64,000 bases of DNA from Lacipirellula parvula (GCF_009177095.1 NZ_AP021861.1:248001-312000); one strand, 5' to 3'; positions 1 through 9,760 are shown, numbered from the stretch's first letter. Notes: a model not told the origin generated them from the letters alone. Program-made: numbers and translations.

Positions 1-1
1 G

Positions 2-199
2 TGGGAGAACGGCATGAGCCGCATCTACCTCGGCGTCCACTGGATCTTCGACGCCGAGGATGGCATCACGCTCGGCAACAATATCGCCGATTGGGTCGGC
101 GCCAACATGTTCCAAGCAGTGCCCGAACCCGGGGCAGCAACAATGCTAACAATGGCGCTGGCAGCGACGACGTTATCGACCCGCCGTCGAGCCAAGTAG
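2..199 (+). CDS. C-terminal end of a vanadium haloperoxidase/PAP2-like protein with PEP-CTERM tail (partial)
   Basis: The frame is open to the window edge, so the start is missing. The visible part contains SRIYLGVHW followed by FDAEDG, which resembles the last active-site histidine motif of vanadium-dependent haloperoxidases and related PAP2 phosphatases. After a short linker it ends with VPEPG, a hydrophobic stretch and RRRAK, the three-part PEP-CTERM sorting signal recognised by exosortase. The protein is therefore inferred to be exported and processed at the cell envelope. The TAG stop is also the first three bases of a palindromic repeat. The family call rests on about 65 residues. Confidence 0.65.
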   Translation, partial: WENGMSRIYLGVHWIFDAEDGITLGNNIADWVGANMFQAVPEPGAATMLTMALAATTLSTRRRAK

Positions 200-345
200 C
201 CGCGGGTCAACGACCCGCCGGAGCAGCGCTCAAATGGAGAATGCTGAATGGGGAATGGGGGCAGAGAATGCCAATTTTCCCCATTCAGCCTTCCCCATTC
301 GGCATTGTTTTTCGCCCCGCTCCGGCGGCTCGTTGAGCCGCGGCT
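197..345. repeat. Nested inverted repeat between the haloperoxidase tail and dnaE
   Basis: The outer pair is a GC-rich palindromic unit at 197-224 (GCCGCGGGTC, loop, GACCCGC, then CGGAGC) and its reverse complement variant at 319-345. Inside lies a second inverted pair made of AATG/GGGAATGGGG-type short-period words at 236-261 and 279-306. The order is outer, inner, inner-inverted, outer-inverted. The first unit begins with the stop codon of the upstream gene. Confidence 0.8.
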
Positions 346-389
346 GCCTGCGGCGGTACAATGGCTTCCCGTTCTTCGCTTGAGACTGC

Positions 390-395
390 AGGAGG
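390..395 (+). promoter_or_regulatory. Ribosome binding site fixing a TTG start for dnaE
   Basis: AGGAGG lies six bases before the TTG at 402. No in-frame ATG lies near the conserved PHP-domain start, so this site supports a TTG start. Confidence 0.7.
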
Positions 396-401
396 CTCCC
401 T

Positions 402-3400
402 TTGTCCGCACCGTCGTTCGTCCATCTTCATTGCCATAGCCATTACAGCCTCCTCGACGGCGCCAGCCCGATCAAAGGGCTCGTCAATCGGGCCAAAGAG
501 CTGGGGATGAACGCCCTCGCGCTCACTGACCACGGCAATCTCTACGGGGCGCTCGAGTTCTACAAAGCGTCAAAGGAAGCGGGCATCAATCCGGTGCTTG
601 GCTACGAAGCCTACGTCGCCCCCGGCAGCCGGTTCAACAAGGGGGGCGGACTCACCAGCAAGGAAGCGACCTACCACCTCACGCTGCTCGCGAAGAACAA
701 AACGGGCTTCCAGAACCTCGTGAAGATGGCGAGTCGCGCCTATCTCGAGGGCTTCTATCACAAGCCTCGCATCGATCGCGCGCTCCTCGAAGAATTTTCC
801 GAAGGGATCATCTGCCTCAGCGGTTGCGTCAGCGGCGAGTTCAGCCGCGCGCTGCTCGCCAGCAGCTCCGGCAAAGTCGGCGGCGGACTCGTTGAAGAGC
901 AAATCGAAAAGGCCCGCGGCATTGCTTCGTGGTTCCATAACGTTTTCGGCGATCGCTACTTCATCGAGATCCAGGACAACGGCCTGGAGATTCAGCGGCT
1001 CGCCAAAGAGGCGGCCATCGAAGTTGCCAACCGCATGGGCCTGCCGCTCGTGGCCACCAGCGACGCCCACTACGTGCGGCAAGACGACGCCGTCGCGCAA
1101 GACGTGCTCCTCTGCATCAACACGGGCAAGTTCCGCACCGACACGAATCGCATGAAGATGGAGGGAGACCAGTTCTTCCTTCGCAGTGCGGACGAAATGT
1201 TTGCCGCGCTTTCCGATCAGTCGGAAGCCCTCGCCCGTTCGCAGCAGATCGCCGACTCGGTCGACATCGACCTTGAACTCGGCAAGCGGTACTTCCCGAC
1301 GTTCGAAGTTCCCAAAGAAACCAACTCGCAAGATTATCTGCGGCAACTCGTCCTCGACGGTCTGAAAGAGCGTTACGCCAACAAGCCCGAGCGCTGGGCG
1401 GTCGCAGGCCAGCTCTCGCAAGTCGTGATGGACCGCGTCGACCGTGAACTCGGCGTCATCAACAAGCTCGGCTTCTACGATTACTTCCTCATCGTGTGGG
1501 ACTTCGTTCGCTTCGCCGTCGAAAGCGACATCCCCTGCACGGCGAGAGGTTCGGGCGTCGGTTCGCTCGTCTGCTACGCGCTGAAACTGAGTCACGTCTG
1601 CCCGCTCGACTACGACTTGCTGTTCGAGCGGTTCCTCGACGAAAGTCGACTTGAGGCGCCCGATATCGACATCGACTTCTGCAAGGAACGCCGCAGCGAA
1701 GTCATCGACTACGTCAAACGGAAGTACGGCGACGCCAACGTGGCGCAGATTGGCACGTTCGGCACGCTCGCCGCGCGGGCCGCGATCCGCGACGTCGGCC
1801 GTACGCTCGGCATGCCGATTTTCCGCGTCGACCAGGTCGTCGGCATGGTGCCCGACCAGCTCGGCATTTCGATCAAGAAAGCGCTCGAAACGAGCGACGA
1901 GCTTAAGAAGACCTACGACGGCGATCACGAAGTTCGCGAGCTGATCGATCTCGCGCAAAAGATCGAAGGCCTCGCCCGCAACGTCGGCACCCATGCCGCG
2001 GCGGTGGTGATCGCGGCGCGGCCGGTCGACGAGTTCGTCCCGCTGCAGCACGTGAAAGGCAAGACCGACGTCATCACCCAATGGGCGATGGGCGACGTCG
2101 AAGCGGCCGGCCTGCTAAAGATGGACTTCCTCGGCCTCCGCAACCTGACGATCCTCGCGAGCAGCGTGAAGTTGATCGAAAAAGCCCGCGGCGTGCGGAT
2201 CGATCCGTACGCCTTCCCGCTCGACGACAAGCCGACCTTCCAGTTGCTCTGTCGCGGCGAAACGAAGGGCATCTTCCAGCTCGAATCCGGCGGCATTCGC
2301 GACTTGCTTCAGCGGATGAAGCCCGACCACTTCCGCGACATCATCGCCACGAATGCCCTCTATCGCCCAGGTCCGCTCGAAGGCGGCATGGTCGATCAGT
2401 ACATCGAGGTGAAGCATGGCCGCAAGCCGGCCGAGTATCCGCACGAGGTGACCGAAGAGATTCTCGCCGAAACGCACGGCGTGATGGTCTACCAAGAACA
2501 GGTCATGCGGATTCTCAACAAGCTGGGCGGCATCCAGCTCTCCAACGCATACACCTGCATTAAGGCGATCAGCAAGAAAAAGCTGCCGATGATCGCCAAG
2601 TACAAACAAGAGTTCATCGACGGCGCCAAGTCGCTCGGCCTCGATACGAAGAAGTCGGATGAACTCTTCAGCATGATCGAGAAGTTCGCCGGCTACGGTT
2701 TTAACAAGAGCCATTCGACCGCGTACGCACTCATCGCGTACATGACGGCGTACCTGAAGGCGCACTATCCGGTCGAGTTCATGGCGGCGCTATTGTCGTG
2801 CGATATCTCCGGCCGCAATTTCAAGAGCAAGGATCCGCTCGTCGAACATATCGAAGATTGTCGGCGGATGAACATCGACGTGCTGCCGCCAAACGTGAAC
2901 CAGGGCGATCCCGAGTTTACTGTCGAGGATGGCAAGATCATCTTCGGCCTCAGCGCAATCAAGTCATGTGGCGGCGCCGCGGCGGAAGGGATCGCCGCCG
3001 AGCGGAAGAAGAACGGCCCCTACACGAGCATTTTCGATTTTTGCGAACGGGTCGACGGCTCGCTTTGCAATCGTGCGGCGATCGAATCGCTCATCAAGGC
3101 GGGCGCCTTCGACAAGCTCGGCGGCCACCGCGCCCAGTACATGGCAGTGCTCGACAAGGCGCTGCAAGCCGGGGCGTCAATCGCTGCGGACCGTAAGGCG
3201 GGACAAAAGGGGTTCAGCTTTGACGATGACGACGAAGAAGAGCAAGCCGCGACGGTGGCGTCGCTCCCCGAAGTAAACGTCTGGACCGAGAAGGAGCAGC
3301 TCACACAAGAGAAGGAAGTGCTGGGTTACTATCTCTCCAGCCACCCGCTCGCGGAATTCGAGCAAACGCTCAAAACCTTCTGCACCCATTCGAGCAAAAC

Positions 3401-4010
3401 GATCGGCGCCCTCGCTCACCGCGACGAGGTGCTGCTTGGCGGCATGATCGCGGCGATCAAGTTCTCGCACACGAAGAACCCGCGGCCCGGCAGCGTCAAC
3501 ACGAAGTACGCGATGTGGGATCTTGAGGACATGGACGGCATCACCCGCTGCATCCTCTGGCCCGAACAGTTCGCCATCTGCGGCGAGCATGTCGTCGCCG
3601 ATGCGATCCTCGGCGTCCGCGGCAAGATCGATCGCCGTCCCGGCGCCGAAGAAGTGAACCTCATCGTCGACGAACTCATCCCGCTCAGCGAACTGTCGGA
3701 GCGCTACGCCACCGGCGTGATGATCCGCGTTCGCGAAGCCGAGCACGGCCAGCGCGGGCTGGAACAACTCCGCGAAATCCTCCGCGGCTATCCCGGCAAT
3801 AAGAAGCTGAAGCTGCGGCTCGACCTCGCCGCCGGCGGGCAGGTGTGGCTCGACAGCAAATGGCCGGGGCTCGACCTTAATCCCGAGTTACGCGAGCGGG
3901 TCGAAGGCTTGCTCGGTCCCGGTAGCCTCGCACTGCAAGCGACGCGGCCAAAGATGCAAACGGGCGCCGAGCAAGGCCGCGGCCGGCAACGCCAACCAGC
4001 GCGGACGTAG
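402..4010 (+). CDS. dnaE: DNA polymerase III alpha subunit
   Basis: Replicative DNA polymerase catalytic subunit of 1202 residues, a normal length for DnaE. The N-terminal PHP domain starts at once with HLHCHSHYSLLDG (residues 8-20) and contains TDHGN and SDAHYV. The His-x-His metal ligands lost in Escherichia coli are kept, so the PHP domain may still bind metal and proofread. The catalytic palm has PDIDIDF at 420-426, with D421 and D423 as expected metal-binding aspartates. A tail with an OB-fold-like segment (LLGGMI) follows an acidic linker near residue 945. Start is TTG with AGGAGG upstream. The last dozen residues are Arg/Gln-rich and probably unstructured. Confidence 0.97.
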   Translation: MSAPSFVHLHCHSHYSLLDGASPIKGLVNRAKELGMNALALTDHGNLYGALEFYKASKEAGINPVLGYEAYVAPGSRFNKGGGLTSKEATYHLTLLAKNKTGFQNLVKMASRAYLEGFYHKPRIDRALLEEFSEGIICLSGCVSGEFSRALLASSSGKVGGGLVEEQIEKARGIASWFHNVFGDRYFIEIQDNGLEIQRLAKEAAIEVANRMGLPLVATSDAHYVRQDDAVAQDVLLCINTGKFRTDTNRMKMEGDQFFLRSADEMFAALSDQSEALARSQQIADSVDIDLELGKRYFPTFEVPKETNSQDYLRQLVLDGLKERYANKPERWAVAGQLSQVVMDRVDRELGVINKLGFYDYFLIVWDFVRFAVESDIPCTARGSGVGSLVCYALKLSHVCPLDYDLLFERFLDESRLEAPDIDIDFCKERRSEVIDYVKRKYGDANVAQIGTFGTLAARAAIRDVGRTLGMPIFRVDQVVGMVPDQLGISIKKALETSDELKKTYDGDHEVRELIDLAQKIEGLARNVGTHAAAVVIAARPVDEFVPLQHVKGKTDVITQWAMGDVEAAGLLKMDFLGLRNLTILASSVKLIEKARGVRIDPYAFPLDDKPTFQLLCRGETKGIFQLESGGIRDLLQRMKPDHFRDIIATNALYRPGPLEGGMVDQYIEVKHGRKPAEYPHEVTEEILAETHGVMVYQEQVMRILNKLGGIQLSNAYTCIKAISKKKLPMIAKYKQEFIDGAKSLGLDTKKSDELFSMIEKFAGYGFNKSHSTAYALIAYMTAYLKAHYPVEFMAALLSCDISGRNFKSKDPLVEHIEDCRRMNIDVLPPNVNQGDPEFTVEDGKIIFGLSAIKSCGGAAAEGIAAERKKNGPYTSIFDFCERVDGSLCNRAAIESLIKAGAFDKLGGHRAQYMAVLDKALQAGASIAADRKAGQKGFSFDDDDEEEQAATVASLPEVNVWTEKEQLTQEKEVLGYYLSSHPLAEFEQTLKTFCTHSSKTIGALAHRDEVLLGGMIAAIKFSHTKNPRPGSVNTKYAMWDLEDMDGITRCILWPEQFAICGEHVVADAILGVRGKIDRRPGAEEVNLIVDELIPLSELSERYATGVMIRVREAEHGQRGLEQLREILRGYPGNKKLKLRLDLAAGGQVWLDSKWPGLDLNPELRERVEGLLGPGSLALQATRPKMQTGAEQGRGRQRQPART

Positions 4011-4025
4011 CGGCGTAAAGAAGAG

Positions 4026-4104
4026 TAGCCACGAAGAGGCGCAAGATTCGCAAAGAAGAACGGCAGCAATCCTTTTTTGCGGCTTCTGTGCTTCTTCGCG
4101 GCTA
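4026..4104. repeat. Inverted short-period repeat after dnaE
   Basis: Arms at 4026-4058 (TAGCCACGAAGAGGCGCAAG and on) and 4073-4104 (ending CTTCTTCGCGGCTA) are imperfect reverse complements around a 14-base loop. The unit is a relative of the CGCAAAG-type hairpins at 18502, 47776 and 53659. It begins 16 bases after the dnaE stop. Confidence 0.7.
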
Positions 4105-4123
4105 AAAAATCGAGACAGTTACC

Positions 4124-4438
4124 ATGGCAAACGACTACCTTAATCCCGGCCCCTCGCGTGAGGAAATCGACGCCGCTGCCGGCCTCGTGCTGCTCGAGTT
4201 CGGCGCCCCCTGGTGCGGGCACTGCCAAGGCGCCGCTCCCGCGGTCGCCGAAGCGATCGCTCAGTTTCCCGGCATCGAGCACGTCAAAGTCGAAGACGGC
4301 CCTGGTCGCCCGCTCGGTCGTTCGTTCCGCGTGAAGCTTTGGCCGACGCTGATCGGCCTCCGCGACGGGCAAGAAGTCGCTCGCAGCGTCCGTCCCGAGT
4401 CGGTCGAATCTGTACAGGAACTGCTCGGCCAGCTTTGA
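4124..4438 (+). CDS. Thioredoxin-family protein
   Basis: A 104-residue cytoplasmic thioredoxin-fold protein with no signal peptide. The redox motif is W30-C-G-H-C34, a variant of WCGPC with His that resembles PDI-type sites and tends to be more oxidising. A WPT segment near residue 76 supplies the cis-proline loop. It is likely a thiol-disulfide oxidoreductase with unknown partners. The gene stands alone between dnaE and a sugar-nucleotide gene. Confidence 0.85.
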   Translation: MANDYLNPGPSREEIDAAAGLVLLEFGAPWCGHCQGAAPAVAEAIAQFPGIEHVKVEDGPGRPLGRSFRVKLWPTLIGLRDGQEVARSVRPESVESVQELLGQL

Positions 4439-4580
4439 GTCCCGCCAACCAGGCCAGTTTTCGCGGCCATTCCAGCCCTAAACGGCGGAGCAGTCGTCCA
4501 TTAAGATGGTGGCGTCGTCAGCGGAGCAATTCCGCCCGCTCGGCGCGCAGTCAACTCACCATCGAACAGCGTCCCCCTGC

Positions 4581-5555
4581 ATGGCTCTGATTAAACGCAT
4601 CCTCGTCACCGGCGGCGCCGGGTTTCTTGGCTCCCACCTCTGCGAACGCCTCGTCGGCGAAGGTCACGACGTTCTCTGCCTCGATAACTTCTTCACGAGC
4701 CAGAAGAGCAACGTCACTCACTTGCTCGCGAAGCCGAACTTCGAGCTGATCCGCCACGACGTCACAGTGCCGATCAACCTGGAAGTCGACGAGATCTACA
4801 ACCTCGCCTGCCCCGCTGCGCCGGGCCACTACCAGTACAACCCGATCAAGACGATGAAGACGTCGGTGATCGGATCGATCAATATGCTCGGCATGGCCAA
4901 ACGCTGCCGCGCGAAAATCTTGCAGGCGTCGACCAGCGAAGTCTACGGCGATCCTGAAATTCATCCGCAGGTCGAAAGCTACCGTGGCTCCGTCAATCCG
5001 ATCGGTCCGCGGGCCTGTTACGACGAAGGCAAGCGCGCCGCCGAGACGCTGTTCGTCGACTATCACCGCATGAACAAAGTGAACGTCCGCATCGTGCGGA
5101 TCTTCAACACCTACGGCCCGCGGATGCATCCGTACGACGGCCGCGTGGTATCGAACTTCATCCGCCAGGCGCTCGCCGGCGAAGACATCACGATCTTTGG
5201 CGACGGCGAGCAAACCCGCAGCTTCTGCTACCGCGACGATCTGATCGAAGGCTTCATCCGCATGATGGCGGCGCCCGACGACTTCATCGGCCCGGTGAAC
5301 ATCGGCAACCCGGGCGAGTTCACGATTCGCGAACTGGCGGAACTCGTGATCGAACTGACTGGCGCCAAATCGAAGCTCGTGCAACGCCCGTTGCCGGCCG
5401 ATGACCCGACCCGCCGCCGTCCCGACATCACGCTGGCGAAAGCGAAGCTGAAGTGGGAGCCGAAGGTACCGCTCCGCGAAGGCTTGGCGGAGACGATCAA
5501 GTGGTTCAAGTCAATCAACATCGCCGACTACCGCGCGCCGACGCCGAACTACTAG
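4581..5555 (+). CDS. UDP-glucuronate decarboxylase (UDP-xylose synthase)
   Basis: Extended short-chain dehydrogenase of 324 residues. The NAD-binding motif TGGAGFLG is at residues 10-17, the catalytic Y147-x3-K151 pair is present, and S/T-rich STSEVYGDP precedes it. The signature is closer to UXS ([25 protein letters not shown]) than to dTDP-glucose dehydratase. Expected reaction: UDP-glucuronate to UDP-xylose plus CO2, feeding polysaccharide synthesis. The frame is open further upstream, but ATG 4581 places the Rossmann motif at the usual distance. The stop overlaps the convergent VanZ-like stop by four bases (CTAG). Confidence 0.9.
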   Translation: MALIKRILVTGGAGFLGSHLCERLVGEGHDVLCLDNFFTSQKSNVTHLLAKPNFELIRHDVTVPINLEVDEIYNLACPAAPGHYQYNPIKTMKTSVIGSINMLGMAKRCRAKILQASTSEVYGDPEIHPQVESYRGSVNPIGPRACYDEGKRAAETLFVDYHRMNKVNVRIVRIFNTYGPRMHPYDGRVVSNFIRQALAGEDITIFGDGEQTRSFCYRDDLIEGFIRMMAAPDDFIGPVNIGNPGEFTIRELAELVIELTGAKSKLVQRPLPADDPTRRRPDITLAKAKLKWEPKVPLREGLAETIKWFKSINIADYRAPTPNY

Positions 5556-6052
5556 TCCCGTTTATCGAGGTCTTCCTCGCTAACGCTGACGACCGCGAAC
5601 AGCATCGGCCGGAAGAGTTGATAGAGAATAATGCCGCTGAGGACGCCCATCGCATCCGCGGCCCAGTCGTTCATATCGCACGTCCGCCCCACGGGGATTT
5701 GCGTCCATTCGTCGAAGGCGCCGTACACTACGCCCGCCAACCAGACGGCGAAGTAGTGCCGAGCGTGCAGTCGACCGATCGTCAATTCCCAGCCGGCGAG
5801 GATGCAGAGAGTTAAAACGAGGTAGCCGCCGAAGTGGGCCCACTTGTCGTTGAACGACGGGCCACTGTGGCCGACCGAAGGGATGTGCGTTCCGGCGAAG
5901 AGCAGCAGAAAGTAAAAGATCGCCAGCGTGCGAGCGCGCGACGCGATTCGACGGAACCGGCTCTCCCGCGGCGAGCGATCGTTCGGCGGAGGCGAGGAGT
6001 CGTGCATCTTGAAGTTGGCGAGCTGGGACAAGTCGCTGAGCGGGTTAGCCAT
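5552..6052 (-). CDS. VanZ-like membrane protein
   Basis: About 166 residues with hydrophobic segments, including [15 protein letters not shown], and the VanZ-type motifs [10 protein letters not shown] and [24 protein letters not shown]. VanZ-like proteins are small integral membrane proteins of poorly known function, first noted in teicoplanin resistance. The reading frame extends upstream to about 6499, but that part overlaps tadA on the other strand. ATG 6052 is therefore the chosen start; MHDSS at 6007 is an alternative. It overlaps the convergent UXS stop. Confidence 0.8.
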   Translation of the reverse strand: MANPLSDLSQLANFKMHDSSPPPNDRSPRESRFRRIASRARTLAIFYFLLLFAGTHIPSVGHSGPSFNDKWAHFGGYLVLTLCILAGWELTIGRLHARHYFAVWLAGVVYGAFDEWTQIPVGRTCDMNDWAADAMGVLSGIILYQLFRPMLFAVVSVSEEDLDKRD

Positions 6053-6130
6053 TAGTTTAGTAGGCGAAGCAGCGAGCGGATAGGAAGCTCGCGGCGGCTG
6101 CCAAACAGTAGATGAAGCGTTGAGAGATTG

Positions 6131-6592
6131 ATGGACGACGAACGTTACATGCAACTGGCGCTGGAGCAAGCTCTCGAGGCCGCCACCGCCGATGAAGCGC
6201 CGGTTGGCGCGATCATCGTGGCCGACGACCGCGTCATCGCGGTGGCGCGCAATGAACGCGAAGCCCTCCGCGATCCCACGGCACACGCCGAAATGATCGC
6301 CATCACGCAGGCCGCCGCCGCCCTCAGCAATTGGCGGTTGGAGAACTGTACCCTGTACGTGACGCTCGAGCCGTGTCCCATGTGCGCCGGCGCGATTGTC
6401 CAGGCCCGCATCCCACGCGTCGTCTTCGGCGCCCTCGACCCCAAAGGGGGAGCGGTACGCAGTTTGTATCGATTGTTGGAGGACGAGCGGTTGAACCACC
6501 GCGTCGCGGTCGTCGAAGGGGTGCTCCGCGAGCCGTGCGGGCAGGTACTGACCGACTTTTTTGCGGCGAAACGGCGGGCCAAGCGGCCGTAA
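6131..6592 (+). CDS. tadA: tRNA-specific adenosine deaminase
   Basis: Zinc deaminase of 153 residues that converts A34 to inosine in the tRNA-Arg anticodon. The catalytic motif H52-A-E54 and the zinc cysteines in P-C82-P-M-C85 are all present, together with APVGAIIV and the C-terminal [10 protein letters not shown] that fits TadA. A TTG lies directly before the ATG at 6131; I use the ATG. It is divergent from the VanZ-like gene. Confidence 0.95.
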   Translation: MDDERYMQLALEQALEAATADEAPVGAIIVADDRVIAVARNEREALRDPTAHAEMIAITQAAAALSNWRLENCTLYVTLEPCPMCAGAIVQARIPRVVFGALDPKGGAVRSLYRLLEDERLNHRVAVVEGVLREPCGQVLTDFFAAKRRAKRP

Positions 6593-6879
6593 CCAGGCGG
6601 ATCGCAGCGAATTCGCGAACGGCGACCGGCGGTTGCGATTGCAGCGACGGAAGCGGCGCCATACGCGGGAATTCGTCCCAAACCCAGCGAATTGGTCGCT
6701 GGGGCTCGGGGCGCCGGCGACTAGAGTGGAAGTTAGCCAGCCGGGGGACCGGGCCGATTGCTAGAAGTTTGTCCCCCCCGCAGGCTCCGCGTAGAATTGG
6801 AATCAACATTCCACTCGATCTTTTCTTGCCATGGACTGCCGATCGCCGGCAGCCGCCGTCGTTGCCGGGAGTATTCGCG

Positions 6880-7467
6880 ATGAAGAAAATCATGATGGCT
6901 CTGACGCTCGTTGCCTGCGGCGCCCTCCAGGCCAATGCCCAGCAAAGCATGCCTAACTACGGCAAAGTTCAGTCGAGCGCGATGCGAGGAAGAACTTCCG
7001 CATCGAACTTCACGAGCAACCGCTTTCGCACCGGCGTCTACAATTCGGCTGTACCGCGATTTAATTACTCCAACGTGAACCGTAACTTGTTCCAGGGAGC
7101 GATGGCAACGCAGCCTAGCGCTGCTCGCTCGAAGCCCTTCTCGCAGGTGCAACGCGGACCCAACACGAGCCCTTACATGGGCCTCGTCGCCGACAATCCC
7201 TTCACCTCGACGACGACGAACTATTTCAAGAACGTCCGCCCGCAGATCGAACAGCAGCAGGCGAATGACAAGTTGATGGCTCAAAACATCAAGATGCAGC
7301 AGCAATTGCAGCAACTGGCCGCCAAGCCGCCGTACGATCCGACGGGCGATGAAGACCGCGCCCCCACTGGTCACTCGGCCGTCTTCCAAGAGCAGGGCGG
7401 AATGTACGGCAACCCCGGCGGTTACTACCAGCACGTCCCGATTCGCAGCGTTCGTCAGGGGCGGTGA
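6880..7467 (+). CDS. Small secreted protein of unknown function
   Basis: A 195-residue protein starting with a signal peptide (MKKIMMALTLVACGALQANA, cleavage after ANA). The mature part is rich in Asn, Gln and Ser. It has a NPFTSTTTNYF segment, then a Gln-rich probable coiled coil (IEQQQANDKLMAQNIKMQQQ) around residues 120-145, and a Gly/Tyr-rich tail. No family recognised. The frame is open far upstream, but that stretch overlaps tadA and lacks a signal peptide, so ATG 6880 is preferred. A strong terminator follows at 7487. Confidence 0.75.
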   Translation: MKKIMMALTLVACGALQANAQQSMPNYGKVQSSAMRGRTSASNFTSNRFRTGVYNSAVPRFNYSNVNRNLFQGAMATQPSAARSKPFSQVQRGPNTSPYMGLVADNPFTSTTTNYFKNVRPQIEQQQANDKLMAQNIKMQQQLQQLAAKPPYDPTGDEDRAPTGHSAVFQEQGGMYGNPGGYYQHVPIRSVRQGR

Positions 7468-7486
7468 TCTTTTTTACTCACGCGAA

Positions 7487-7523
7487 GCCGGGCGCCAGCG
7501 AACGTTGGCGTCCGGCTTTTTTT
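7487..7523 (+). terminator. Intrinsic terminator after the small secreted protein gene
   Basis: A GC-rich stem GCCGGGCGCCA pairs with TTGGCGTCCGGC around a short loop and is followed by seven T. It lies 20 bases after the stop. Confidence 0.85.
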
Positions 7524-7703
7524 ATTCGCCGATCCGTTTGCTTGATCCGCCGTCGTTAAAAAATCTTAAAACTGCTCTTGGCGCAGTCTCTCCGACTCTG
7601 ATAAAAGCCCCGCCGCTTTTCGCGCACTCTCCGTGCAGTCATTTATCCAACGATGCCGCGGGGCCGAACCTTGGCCTGGCGTCGCCTAAGGGATTGAACC
7701 CTC

Positions 7704-9689
7704 ATGAATCAGGGAAGTCATTCCGCGCGCCGCGGCCGTTGGGCCGGGTGTTGCGGCTGGAGCGTTTTCGCTGCGCTGTGCGTTACGCTGACGGCTAGTT
7801 CCGCCAGTGCGCAATCGGCTGCGCCCCGTCGAACGGCGCGCGGCGGCGACCTGGCGGCGGGAGCGGCGATCGATTCGCTCTTCGATTCCGCCGCCGAAGG
7901 GAGCCGCTCCGACGCTCCCGTGAAAAAGGCGCTCAACGGCCAAACGAGCAAGGCTTCGGTCCGTCCGCAGTGGACGGCCCGGCTCGCTCGTAACCCGAAG
8001 CCTGACGACGGCAATCCGCCGTACGTGCTGATCGACCGCTACGGCGGCATTCAGCGCTACGTCGAGCCGACGCCGACGGTCAATCTCGATCACTACCTCG
8101 GGCAAACGATCACGGTCCGCCGTGATACGGGCCACACGCTGCTGGCAAGCCAACTCGAACTGCCGAAGGTCGCGCGCCCAGCCGGCGCCATCGTCGGCGG
8201 GAGCGGCGGCGACGTTCGCCTGGCCGCTGCCGAGATTCCGCTGGAAGCGACGCCGACGCTCGCCGACGCCCCTGAAGGCGCCGACGCTGCGAAGCCCGCG
8301 GTGGAAACGCTCCCCGATCCCATTCCCGATCCGCAAACGATGGTCGACGGCGACTCGGGCAACTGGGTCGACGAGCATGGCAACCCCGTCAACATGTCGG
8401 AAGGCGCCGATCCGCTCTACCTCGACGAAGGCGCCGGCCCGCACCTGCAAGGTTGTTCCACGTGCGGCAGCGCCGTCTGCCAGGCGCAAGGCGGCTGCGG
8501 GTATGGCTCGCGCCCCGTTCTGTACGTCCGCGGCGAATACCTCGCTTGGTGGACTGAAGGTATGGACCTGCCGCCGCTCGTCGTGCGCGGCGAGGTGGGC
8601 AACAACGGCACGCCGAGCGATCCAACTGATGACTTCTTCACGAATGCGTTCGTCGTCTATGGCAATCAAAGCGTTCTGGACGGCGTCCGCAGCGGCGGTC
8701 GCGTTCGCGTCGGGTATTGGCTAGACGACTATGGTCAAACCGCGATCGAAGGCGAGTATTTCGGCTTCGGCCAAATCGACGAAAAATTTACCGACGGAGG
8801 CAACGGCACCTTCCCCATCGTCGGGCGACCCTTTATCGACGCCACCACCGGTTATGACGCGGTCGAAGACGTTTCCTTCCCTGGCATCCGCGGAACCGTA
8901 GCGGTCGACATCGATAGCAAGTTCCAATCGGCAGGCATCGGCCTGCGTCGCAACCTCTGCTGTGCGAGCGGGAACACCTGCTGCGGCGATCCGGTCACGT
9001 GCGGCAGCCAAGTCGGCGGCTGCGGCGCCGGCGTTAGCAACGGCCCCTGCGCGACGCTCTTCGGCAAAGGAACGCGTCACACCGACGTCTACTTTGGCTT
9101 CCGCTGGGCGCAGCTGCAGGAAGGCCTCGCTGTTCAAGAGAATCTTGAAGTCATCGCCCCGTCGGTCGACGTCGGCACGACGTTCCAAGTGAACGATATC
9201 TTCCAGACGAGCAACGAGTTCGTCGGCGGCGAACTAGGCTTCATTTGGGATTGGGATTACCGTCGCTGGTCGCTCGAATTGTTGTCGAAGCTCGGCATTG
9301 GTTCGACCCGTCAGCGGGTGAACATCAACGGCTACACCGTGCGGACGGAACCAGGCGGCGCTCCGGAAACCGGCAGCGGCGGTTTGCTCGCTCAGGACAG
9401 CAACATCGGCCAGTATGAACGCAACGAACTGAGCGTCCTGCCGCAGTTGGGCATGACGCTCGGCTACAAGCTGACCGACCGGCTCAAGCTGACCGGCGGC
9501 TACACGTTCCTCTACTGGAGCAACGTCGTCCGCCCTGGCGATCAGATCGACCTCGAAGTCAACCCGGGCAATCTGCCGTTCGCGAATCCGCCTGATCCGG
9601 ACGGACTGCCGGCTCGCCCGCAGTTCACCTATCGCCAGAACGATTTCTGGGCGCACGGATTGAGCGCGGGGCTTGAGTATCAGTGGTAG
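7704..9689 (+). CDS. BBP7-family outer membrane beta-barrel protein
   Basis: A 661-residue exported protein. A signal peptide ends near ASAQS (residue 37). A low-complexity region spans residues 40-240, with a Cys cluster near 250-270 (CSTCGSAVCQAQGGCGYG). The barrel domain begins with VRGEYLAWWTEGMDLPPLV, the hallmark of the planctomycete BBP7 family, and includes a second Cys-rich insert near 420-450. It ends in an amphipathic strand with a final aromatic (GLEYQW), as expected for an outer-membrane barrel. Likely an abundant envelope protein or porin-like barrel; substrate unknown. Confidence 0.88.
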   Translation: MNQGSHSARRGRWAGCCGWSVFAALCVTLTASSASAQSAAPRRTARGGDLAAGAAIDSLFDSAAEGSRSDAPVKKALNGQTSKASVRPQWTARLARNPKPDDGNPPYVLIDRYGGIQRYVEPTPTVNLDHYLGQTITVRRDTGHTLLASQLELPKVARPAGAIVGGSGGDVRLAAAEIPLEATPTLADAPEGADAAKPAVETLPDPIPDPQTMVDGDSGNWVDEHGNPVNMSEGADPLYLDEGAGPHLQGCSTCGSAVCQAQGGCGYGSRPVLYVRGEYLAWWTEGMDLPPLVVRGEVGNNGTPSDPTDDFFTNAFVVYGNQSVLDGVRSGGRVRVGYWLDDYGQTAIEGEYFGFGQIDEKFTDGGNGTFPIVGRPFIDATTGYDAVEDVSFPGIRGTVAVDIDSKFQSAGIGLRRNLCCASGNTCCGDPVTCGSQVGGCGAGVSNGPCATLFGKGTRHTDVYFGFRWAQLQEGLAVQENLEVIAPSVDVGTTFQVNDIFQTSNEFVGGELGFIWDWDYRRWSLELLSKLGIGSTRQRVNINGYTVRTEPGGAPETGSGGLLAQDSNIGQYERNELSVLPQLGMTLGYKLTDRLKLTGGYTFLYWSNVVRPGDQIDLEVNPGNLPFANPPDPDGLPARPQFTYRQNDFWAHGLSAGLEYQW

Positions 9690-9726
9690 TCGGCTGCAGC
9701 TGACGCCCGACAAAGGAAGAACTTAG

Positions 9727-9760
9727 TCGCCACGGCGCGCCAGCAGACGCGCCGTGGCGA
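9727..9760. terminator. GC-rich hairpin between convergent genes
   Basis: TCGCCACGGCGCG pairs with CGCGCCGTGGCGA around a seven-base loop. There is no clean T-run, so it may be a weak or factor-dependent terminator shared by the BBP7 gene and the convergent gene at 9780. Confidence 0.5.

Noticed and set aside
570-2081. Long minus-strand frame opposite dnaE
   Set aside because: It is a shadow of the dnaE codon pattern in GC-rich DNA; its translation is Val/Asp/Glu/Arg-rich without domains. The same applies to the long frames opposite the PQQ genes (22633-24609, 25348-26454) and the surface-protein gene (11488-13695).
6331-6879. Upstream extension of the small secreted protein
   Set aside because: It overlaps tadA and has no signal peptide; ATG 6880 starts a clear one.
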